A stretch of 64,000 nucleotides of DNA, taken from positions 53,968,001 through 54,032,000 of the forward strand of contig CANTUV010000024.1 of the NCBI GenBank assembly GCA_947685225.1. Direction: 5' to 3'. This DNA comes from Garcia nutans (lineage: Eukaryota; Streptophyta; Magnoliopsida; Malpighiales; Euphorbiaceae). The notes beneath the pieces are model-generated. The model was given only the letters and a program-made list of their open reading frames with translations, was not told the DNA's origin and did not search any database. Positions 55,146 through 64,000 of the stretch are shown one piece after another. A program made the translations under genes and the position numbers. How positions within the stretch are numbered: the first letter of the stretch is position 1; every line of letters begins with the position of its first letter.

Positions 55146-55616
55146 TACACATCATTATTGATATATATATATATATATATACAACACCAATTACATTAAC
55201 TACACGAACATGTCATTATTCGAACATACATCATTAATTTCATTGCATATGTATCTTAAATTCATCGTCATATAAACAATATGTCTATTTATTTCATTTC
55301 AACCATTTCTCAAGACACATTAACATCATTCATTATTAAAATGTTTATCATAACAAATTACATTGTACGTACCTTTTTGAATGATCATCGCCTCTTTCGC
55401 GCTATATAAGTCATAACACTAGTCACGTTATGCAAACAATATAATACATTACCATTCACAATACATAATAAAACATTGTTCAATCTCAACAATGATGTTA
55501 GACAAATGATCTCTATTTTGATCCTTGACAACTCATATGGATGATCTATTTAACATGTATTTGAGAATCTTGTTACAAAATTAAATTGCTTCAAATAAAG
55601 CAGAACAGAACACTTC

Positions 55617-55765
55617 TAGCAGTCGCGCCTCACCTGAATACGACCGCGCCATACAGTTACACGATGAAACCTTATCACAGTAGGTTTCGCGGTCAGAAGT
55701 CCGACCTAAGTCGCGACCGCACATGACTAAATAGCGACCGCCCATGACTAATAGCGACCGTCCCA
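55617..55765. repeat. GC-rich CGCGACCGC block in LTR F
   Basis: Contains CGACCGCG, TTTCGCGGTC, GTCGCGACCGC, AGCGACCGCC and AGCGACCGTCCC within about 150 bases of otherwise AT-rich DNA. In the right copy GCGGTCGCG (62202-62210) and CGCGACCGC are 9-base complements. CpG density here is far above the surroundings. Confidence 0.75.
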
Positions 55766-56689
55766 AATTACGTCTCTCATACATAAACCCTAAATGTAGC
55801 CAAACTTCTTTTGGTTAACTTAAAACACATTGTACACAACATAACCTCATTCAAATGGACATAATCAACATCATTAGCAATTATTTTACATACTCATCAC
55901 AACATTTTCATCACCAACATATAACAATCAAACTTTCAAACAACTTCAATTAGCAAGAGAAACAAGTGTGTACTTACCTTAAGCACCACTTCTAAACACT
56001 TCCTTTTCCAAGACTTCTTCACTTCCCAAATCAATGACAATTCATTTCCTTCAAAACTTAATACTTAAAAACACATCACAAACACACTTAATCAACCATC
56101 CATATCAACTCACCAATCCCAAACGCAATTTCAAAAGAACAAAGGAAAATCAAGAGAAAGAACTTACCTAAGTTGTTGAATTCCACAAATCTCCAATTAA
56201 ATCCTTTGATTCTCCCTTCAATTTGATGTTAGAATTAAACAAATCTCACTTTGCTCTCTCTTGTCTAAGGAGGAGCCAACCAACGTGGAGAAGAGAAGAA
56301 GAAGAAGAAGGAAATGAAGAAAAGACAAAATATCACCTCTTTAAATCTCCACCAAGTGATTCAACAAGAGTAATTACCTAAACACCCTTATACCATTTGT
56401 CTTGATTACCAATCATTACATGCCCTTTATAGTAACTTCACACTTAACAAAAATAAATATCTTCTTTCCTTGACTCTTCATTTTGACCAACTTATATGTT
56501 ATATATATCATCATATACACAACATATACCATTCTCTCTAAACCCTAAATTCTTTCCCAAATCACATATACATAAACATTCTTTTCTCTATTTCTTTTCT
56601 CTTGTAATTTAACACATATATTCAATCCAATTATATAACAACAACAACAACATAATCACAACTTCTAGGGCATATATGAGGATATTACA

Positions 56690-56712
56690 ATTCTCTCCCC
56701 CTTAAATAATTT
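56690..56712 (-). promoter_or_regulatory. Polypurine tract and 3' end signal, element F
   Basis: Minus strand TTATTTAAGGGGGAGAGAAT just before the LTR, preceded by AATTTCGAGGACGAAATT. This last motif is the conserved sequence before the polypurine tract in A and B, and shows that F derives from a Tekay-type element. Confidence 0.85.
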
Positions 56713-59700
56713 CGTCCTCGAAATTATCAGTACCATAACAATTTATTCTTAACAAAATACTATCTTAACTCCCATATGAAATTAATTATACGCTTAAGTC
56801 ATTATATCATCAAATCATATAACTCCAACTCTCCTCTTTAGAATCAACCACCTTCTTTAAATTCTATAACTCATCATTCTATATGTTTATACATCTGGTT
56901 ACTTCCTTAATCAAACATTCAAAAGATCACATTACATTTCCTATTAATATCTTTATACCAGAATCAGATCATCATATAGCACAATAATACTTTGTCAAAT
57001 CTTTATATTTAATATATTTTGTTATTTCACCTTTGTATAATTACTCTCTTAACTTTAACATTAAAAACCATTGACTTATATCTGAACATTAATTATCCCT
57101 TCATTACAATCACTGTCTAAATAGACATTTATCACTCTCAATAGATAACAAAATCCTGATTTTTCATAAATGGAGTTATATCTTTAGCATGCTTTTCACT
57201 TAACTTACATATTAATACATTATCTTTCAACTTATTTTATAGATAACCAATCTTTTTCTCTTCTTATCATGATTAACAATTACTATACTCCACTCATTCA
57301 TGTCCAATCATACTTTAAAATTTACATCATATACATTATCATGTAAATACCTATTTTCTTAATACAACTATACACATTAAATTTCAATAATGATTCATAA
57401 TCTTAGCCAATACTAGATCCATTGATCTATCTGTCACAATATATCCATATTCAAATCTTATTCAACTCCAACCAACAATTAATGTATTTGACTCATCATA
57501 AAATTTCACCATATTCATATATGTATATATATAACTTAATTCCATTAGGGCAAACTTATTTTCAATTCCTGAACTCTTCCGATCCATTTTCAGCCAATTC
57601 ATCATGATAACAAATTACTTCCAATTATCTTTTAATATACACATAGTTTATTCTTTATTATCTTAGTATAATTTCCACCAATTTTCATAAAAATGTTATA
57701 TCATACTTAATATCTATAATTCATTCACTCAAACTTTGAGTTCATTCCCTTAAACCTCAAGTTACATACCATAAACATATTCAGTATAACTTTCATTCAT
57801 ATAATATAATTTCTCCCTTTTAATATCTCTTCACATTTCCTATCATTGGTATATATATATATATTGTTTACCTTTTTGTCATATTATCCATAACTCAACA
57901 CATTTCCAAAAATTTTTTTTCTTCTCTTTACCTTCACAGTTATAACCAAATTCTTAACATAAAAAATAATAATAAGGTACAACTTTAACCATCATAACTT
58001 TTAACTATACTTCTCAAACAAAATCGTCAACCTCACCAAATCCGTATTACAATCATTATATCTAAGATCCAAATCCAGGGATAACAAATTAACCGATCAA
58101 ATATACTAAACAAAACACATGGCTTTAAAAGATTAATATTCAAGCCTAGGACTTTCAGATCAATACTGTTTTTCTCATAATTTTATTCTCAATCTATACA
58201 AATACAAGGTTAAGATGTATTTCAAGAATTACACATTCCTTCTTTACATTTTTGCTATATCAGAAGTTAATACATTCCAACTCCGTTTCAATCCAATTTG
58301 CACTCGATTATATGATCTTTATCCACTTAATTCATGTTTCAACAATATTACTTTATACATATTCAATCATATGCAGCTGCTATACAATTTTATTCATCAC
58401 TTCATTTCTAATCCATTTACAATTTCTTATAATGTATAATTGCATAAAACTTTCCATATATGAATACTTTGGAACTCTAAATATCATATGATAATTAAGT
58501 TCAATGCTCACTATCACAAACTCCACTGTTCCATAATACTCAAGTCCATTCCATTTTCACTTCCATTACATCACTCATCTAGCTGTACCCAGTTCAAGTC
58601 CTAGTCTCTCTTAGGTCCACTAATACATACTACATCATTTCCATAACACTAATTCTATAATTATACCACATACAAATTCATAGGTCACATTCATGTCATA
58701 ATTTCATTCACATTGAGAAACTCAGTTTACATATCATATAAATGTATATACTTAATTATATACTCTTGTTTTATTTTCCTTTTTCATACATTCACTAAAA
58801 ATGTTCCTTTATAACTGTAACAACCGTCCTAGTCCACCTACTGAGCCATTCCTATCCGGAGAAACCCCCAGAGCCTTTGGGCTGAGCTGCTACAGTACTA
58901 ATTCTTCCCGTATAATGTAAAGTATTTATTCACACAACATATATACATATATATTGACTGTAATAATATTTCACATCCATCTTGGTCATATTCTCAAGGT
59001 GACATCTCTTTCACTTTCGTCTTTAAAAGCATTTAATATACTTTCATATCCATTTTTACTCTTTGCAATAAAATGATTTAAAATGGTTCATTTTCGTTTA
59101 CTCATCCTCTTCCCTTTTTACTTCAGAACCAATTCTCATACTATCAATCACATTACTCAATTCACTATACTTTCATGTGCAACATTAGTCATTTCACCTA
59201 GCCCATGTATGGTATATACATTAAACCATCAACATCCCAATAATCTTTAACAATTTCTACTAAAATTTTAACTTTTCAACCTATTAATTCGCTCAAGCTT
59301 CAACTCGCCAAACTCATCTTTTTTCATCTTTTTTTTTATCAACTTTAAGAACATCTTACAAATATATCACAAAGCAATATTAAAACATATAATTTCCACA
59401 ATCATAAAGCTCACTTAAAAAAAATCTCAAATATCACATATTATCACCATTATCATGAGCTTTCACAATATCCAAGCATCTCACATTTCTAACATTGAAT
59501 TTACTATGCTCGCATTATAGTAACAATACTAAGTTATATTCTTACTTAACCACTATCATCTCTTTTTCCTTTAAACACAACCTTAACTGTATACACATCC
59601 CAACTTTACATAATCACACTTTGTCTCTACTAAACAACTCATTCAACATTCCACCATACTCTCCTCATTTAAATAACATAACTTTCAATTTTAACAATTT

Positions 59701-60270
59701 GATATCATTTTCGTTGTCTAGAAAATTCAACATTAGCAAAACCAACATAAACTTTATTATAAAGAGGTTCAAAGTATAGAAGAAAAAGTACATACTCTTA
59801 TCTTGATTTGATTTTCAACTCATTTTCAAATTTATTCTCCTTTTCATTTCTTTATGTTTCAATTCATATTATGTCCTACATAATATTGCTCATAAACATC
59901 AACATTACATTCCATGTTGCACACAACATGACATTTTCATATGCATCATCAATATACATATATCATATTACATTTCACAATTAGTTTCTCATAATCAATT
60001 AGGCACTATGCCTCAATTATAATTCATTTCCAACATCATTGTCAACAATCATAATTTCTCATCACATCAAAATAGTATACACATATATCATCAACTATAT
60101 TGAACATCTCATATAACACAAATATTCTATAATTCATATAATGCCACATCCGAGACCAACCTAGGTGTCAATGCATATGCATGTATTACAAATTTCATTT
60201 CAAAACTTTTCCTTTTTACTTTTATTTAAACTTTTCAAAATTTTTTTTCTCACTTAGGCAGAGAATCTCG
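56713..60270 (-). mobile_element. Non-coding interior of LARD-type element F
   Basis: 3.6 kb with no gag or pol similarity that I can see in any frame; the longest open stretches are low-complexity and unlike any family I know. Sequence is AT-rich and very poor in G on the plus strand (so poor in C on the sense, minus, strand). Near the primer site, traces of the Tekay leader remain (minus strand GCATATGCATTGACACC, GGATGTGGCATTA). A single GC-rich island lies at 58818-58898. Confidence 0.85.
58818..58898. other. GC-rich island inside the F interior
   Basis: TGTAACAACCGTCCTAGTCC... through GGAGAAACCCCCAGAGCC to GGGCTGAGCTGCTACAGTA. Roughly half G+C in surroundings well below 30%. No gene is recognisable. 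It could be a captured fragment or a retained signal. Confidence 0.5.
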
Positions 60271-60271
60271 A

Positions 60272-60289
60272 ACCTAAGCTCTGATACCA
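60272..60289 (-). promoter_or_regulatory. Primer binding site, element F
   Basis: Minus-strand TGGTATCAGAGCTTAGGT, 7 bases from the LTR end, initiator-Met type like A, B and D. Together with the polypurine tract it shows F kept all signals needed to be copied in trans. Confidence 0.9.
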
Positions 60290-60296
60290 AAATAAT

Positions 60297-63272
60297 TGTA
60301 ATACCCCGATACCCTATATAAGTACTATGCGTATACCTAGTATACATACAGTAAATATATAAAGTATAAGGATGTCACTTTTCGTTACCTTTTAAAAACC
60401 TGTAACAGAGTTCAAACCATAATACATTAATTTAAATAACATTTACAAAATCATTATCTTTATCAAAACTTCATTTATACATATAAATACTCTCTCGTCA
60501 GAAATACATCATAATTAAAGTTTAGAAATACATCATAATTAAAATTTATACATGTATGCATTACCCTCTAGTTGGTCTCAACAAACTTTACTCTTCTTGT
60601 GGCATAATAAAAGACTTCATATCTTCCATCTATATACCTGCGCGAATAAACACCCGCGCTAAGCCCGAGAGCTTAGTAGTCCAACTATAAAATATAAACA
60701 TATAGTATAGAAGTATTGACATATAATGATACATCAATTCAATATATAATTAGTTCTTATCATATCTTCTTTTCTTTTTAATTTCATCTTTAATATATCC
60801 TAGCTAATTTCAAAAATGATGTACATATACACATAATATTATCACCAACCCCAATGCATCACCAATACTCAAAACCAATATATTAATACCCCTACATTAT
60901 ATATACCATACCAATCATTATTGCAATACACAAATTACATATCATACAAATCATAAATCACATTTCCAATAAAGACAACCTTTATCATCAACCACAATTC
61001 ATTTACATATTACACTTAATAACATTATATTATTCACAATTCACCAAGCATAATTCATTATTAATACTCACAATCATTATTTCAATACTTGCAATTCACA
61101 TTGACAATAAAGACAGACTCGGGCCAAAAACACTAATATGTTATTCAAAGTTCAGAGTTACTGCTTTGGTCTATAATCATAATTATCAAGCCCGTAGGCA
61201 TCATATATCAATATCTCTATCCATGGATAGGGTAACAGACCCAGTCTCTTGGATCATCAACTCAGCTAAACTCGAGGTGATCCTCAACCCGGCAAGACTG
61301 TTACCAATCATATATCTCATAATCACAATTTCTCATAGTGTAACAGACCCAGTCTCTTGGATCTCAATTCAACTCAAAATGAAGAGATCCTCAACCCGGC
61401 AAGACTGTTATTTTTTTTCATTTTATAGACATGCCTCCAAACTCAGAACTCTGAAATCGAATAACACATTAGTTACACAATTCATTTATTATTTCATTAT
61501 CCATTTCATTCTCAATTGAATCATTATCTAGGCAAACATGCCTCATTTATCACAATTGAATCATCATAGCCAATCACAATGGCTTCACATCTCATTTGAA
61601 TCATCATTGCCAATCACAATTGCTTTATATCCCATTTAAATCATCATTGCACATTTGAATCATCATATCACATTTCATTCATTATATCACATTTGAATCA
61701 TCATAGCCAATCACAATGGCTTCACATCATACACATCATTATTGATATATATATATATATATACAACACCAATTACATTAACTACACGAACATGTCATTA
61801 TTCGAACATACATCATTAATTTCATTGCATATGTATCTTAAATTCATCGTCATATAAACAATATGTCTATTTATTTCATTTCAACCATTTCTCAAGACAC
61901 ATTAACATCATTCATTATTAAAACGTTTATCATAACAAATTACATTGTACGTACCTTTTTGAATGATCATCGCCTCTTTCGCGCTATATAAGTCATAACA
62001 CTAGTCACGTTATGCAAACAATATAATACATTACCATTCACAATACATAATAAAACATTGTTCAATCTCAACAATGATGTTAGACAAATGATCTCTATTT
62101 TGATCCTTGACAACTCATATGGATGATCTATTTAACATGTATTTGAGAATCTTGTTACAAAATTAAATTGCTTCAAATAAAGCAGAACAGAACACTTCTA
62201 GCGGTCGCGCCTCACCTGAATACGACCGCGCCATACAGTTACACGATGAAACCTTATCACAGTAGGTTTCGCGGTCAGAAGTCCGACCTAAGTCGCGACC
62301 GCACATGACTAAATAGCGACCGCCCATGACTAATAGCGACCGTCCCAAATTACGTCTCTCATACATAAACCCTAAATGTAGCCAAACTTCTTTTGGTTAA
62401 CTTAAAACACATTGTACACAACATAACCTCATTCAAATGGACATAATCAACATCATTAGCAATTATTTTACATACTCATCACAACATTTTCATCACCAAC
62501 ATATAACAATCAAACTTTCAAACAACTTCAATTAGCAAGAGAAACAAGTGTGTACTTACCTTAAGCACCACTTCTAAAACACTTCCTTTTCCAAGACTTC
62601 TTCACTTCCCAAATCAATGACAATTCATTTCCTTCAAAACTTAATACTTAAAAACACATCACAAACACACTTAATCAACCATCCATATCAACTCACCAAT
62701 CCCAAACGCAATTTCAAAAGAACAAAGGAAAATTAAGAGAAAGAACTTACCTAAGTTGTTGAATTCCACAAATCTTCAATTAAATCCTTTGATTCTCCCT
62801 TCAATTTGATGTTAGAATTAAACAAATCTCACTTTGCTCTCTCTTGTCTAAGGAGGAGCCAACCAACGTGGAGAAGAGAAGAAGAAGAAGAAGGAAATGA
62901 AGAAAAGACAAAATATCACCTCTTTAAATCTCCACCAAGTGATTCAACAAGAGTAATTACCTAAACACCCTTATACCATTTGTCTTGATTACCAATCATT
63001 ACATGCCCTTTATAGTAACTTCACACTTAACAAAAATAAATATCTTCTTTCCTTGACTCTTCATTTTGACCAACTTATATGTTATATATATCATCATATA
63101 CACAACATATACCATTCTCTCTAAACCCTAAATTCTTTCCCAAATCACATATACATAAACATTCTTTTCTCTATTTCTTTTCTCTTGTAATTTAACACAT
63201 ATATTCAATCCAATTATATAACAACAACAACAACATAATCACAACTTCTAGGGCATATATGAGGATATTACA
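60297..63272 (-). mobile_element. 5' LTR of LARD-type element F (right copy)
   Basis: Same sequence as 53712-56689 with few differences. Starts TGTAATATCC on the minus strand at 63272. Followed at 63273-63277 by TGGGT, matching 53707-53711 exactly: a 5-base target duplication for the whole element. Confidence 0.95.
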
Positions 63273-63277
63273 TGGGT

Positions 63278-63510
63278 GCTCGACCCAAGACTAAATTTGG
63301 GTGCTCGACCCGAAATTGGACTTGGATACTCAATCCTAAACTGAATTTGAATTCTCGATCCTAAATTGGATTATGTGTTCTCGACCCAAAACTGAATTTG
63401 GATGCTCGACCCAACACTGGATTTGGGTGCTCGACCCAACACTGGATTTTTGGTGTTCGACCCAAAACTGGATTTGACTGACCTTTTATCAGTTGAGAAT
63501 TCTGGCTTCT
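63278..63510 (-). repeat. Hairpin array 2 in G, second part
   Basis: G resumes after F. On the plus strand GGGTGCTCGACCC, GGATACTCAATCC, TGTTCTCGACCCA and related units of about 27 bases alternate with AAACTGGATTT. GGGT/ACCC arms around the CGAGC-type loop are frequent on the minus strand. Confidence 0.8.
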
Positions 63511-63560
63511 TTTTAACCTGTTGTTCCATTCTTTAATGGATTGTTGTTCTTTACCCTCAA

Positions 63561-63690
63561 AATGGATCTTCATCCTTGGACCTTGGATCTTCATCTTTAG
63601 TCTTTCGGTCTTCACCCTTGAAATTGGATCTTCATCCTTTTGACTTCGGGTCTTCACCCTTGAAAATCGATCTTCATCCTTGGAAATTGG
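63561..63690 (-). repeat. Hairpin array 3 in G (GAAG loops)
   Basis: Plus-strand units GGATCTTCATCC (63564-63575, 63626-63637), GGTCTTCACC (63607-63616) and GGGTCTTCACCC (63648-63659), with decayed copies between. On the sense strand the loop is GAAG and the arms change between GGAT/ATCC and GGGT/ACCC. The unit is about 20-25 bases. Confidence 0.75.
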
Positions 63691-64000
63691 GTCTTATATT
63701 GGCTTTAGCTCTTCTAGCTGAACTGATCTTTTATCTTTTGCATCTTCATTTGAGAGTTCTAATGTTCCATTCTTCTTATTCTTCCTTTTGCAAAAAATTC
63801 TGCTATTTTTTAGCTGGCCCTTATATCTTCTCCTTGCCCCTTGCATGGAAAAATATTGAAAGTAAGTCTGCAAATATTTTATACACGTATAAACTCAAAA
63901 ATTTGAAAGGAGAAACTCTGCCCCATGTGTAGGCTCAAACCAATGATTTTTCTCACGTAGGCTCATATTGATTTTTGTGTTGTCTAGTTCTTCGCGCAAG
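63691..64000 (-). mobile_element. G, further non-coding body to window edge
   Basis: No gene recognised. By comparison with C2 the antisense PMD gene would be expected further right. A plus-strand open stretch at 63576-63932 is low-complexity translation of the repeats and is not accepted as a gene. Confidence 0.45.

Larger units (their letters stand above)
53712..56689 (-). mobile_element. 3' LTR of LARD-type element F (left copy, 3.0 kb)
   Basis: Minus-strand LTR: starts TGTAATATCC at 56689, ends GGTATCGGGGTATTACA at 53712. Nearly identical to 60297-63272, with scattered single changes and a (TA)n length difference (55160-55181 against 61744-61763). Contains paired hairpins (54647-54719, 54755-54826), a GCCAATCACAATGGC-bearing ~39-bp repeat (54950-55145) and a GC-rich CGCGACCGC block (55617-55765). 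Confidence 0.95.

Noticed and set aside
58215..59779. Open frames in the F interior rich in Asn, Ile, Phe, Ser, Leu
   Set aside because: Low-complexity translation of AT-rich DNA on the antisense strand of the element; no motif and no better than chance.

Overview
This window is plant nuclear DNA made almost entirely of nested LTR retrotransposons. I found no convincing host gene, tRNA, rRNA or bacterial feature. The evidence for a plant is the combination of chromovirus (Tekay/Del-like), Tat/Ogre-like and Athila-like Ty3/gypsy elements, the initiator-Met-type and GCCGTTGCC-type primer binding sites, and antisense genes with a plant mobile domain (PMD). The strong AT-richness suggests a eudicot, but I cannot name the species.

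Layout, left to right. (Z) 1-536, minus strand: the start of a Tekay-like LTR that broke the next element. (A) 537-8622, plus: a Tekay chromovirus with degenerate gag, PR, RT, RNase H, INT and chromodomain; its 3' LTR ends inside B. (B) 8623-17442, plus: a second Tekay copy whose 5' LTR was split by A. B itself sits inside the RNase H region of (C1) 17443-21738, plus, a Tat-like element. (D) 21739-26561, minus: a Tekay copy in which a 1.1 kb Athila-like LTR (H, 22464-23612) replaces much of pol. (C3) is a Tat-like element seen at 26562-26591 and 49115-50894. (C2) 26592-49114 is a nearly complete Tat-like element inserted in C3, with a CCATG target duplication. (E) 38905-46777 is an Athila-like element inserted in C2. 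(G) 50895-64000, minus, is a further Tat-like element inserted in C3. (F) 53712-63272, minus, is a non-coding LARD-type element inside G, with a perfect TGGGT duplication and almost identical LTRs; it is the youngest insertion here.

Nearly every coding tract is broken. C2 and E have each lost the reverse-transcriptase core by internal deletion, and F codes for nothing, so mobility would depend on enzymes supplied in trans.

The most interesting signal is structural. The Tat-like family carries, downstream of pol, two antisense genes with apparent spliceosomal introns and their own TATATAAA boxes: a DUF7745-like gene and a PMD gene with a coiled-coil tail. It also carries arrays of short hairpins whose stems change sequence while keeping their pairing and whose loops stay constant. 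These include CCC-GAAA/GCAA-GGG hairpins downstream of pol, CCAGA-loop hairpins near the 3' LTR, and GAAG-loop hairpins in G. One array lies inside the intron of the antisense DUF7745-like gene. Separately, most LTR families here contain a GC-rich island of strong palindromes of unrelated sequence. I present these as candidate structured elements needing covariation and small-RNA tests.
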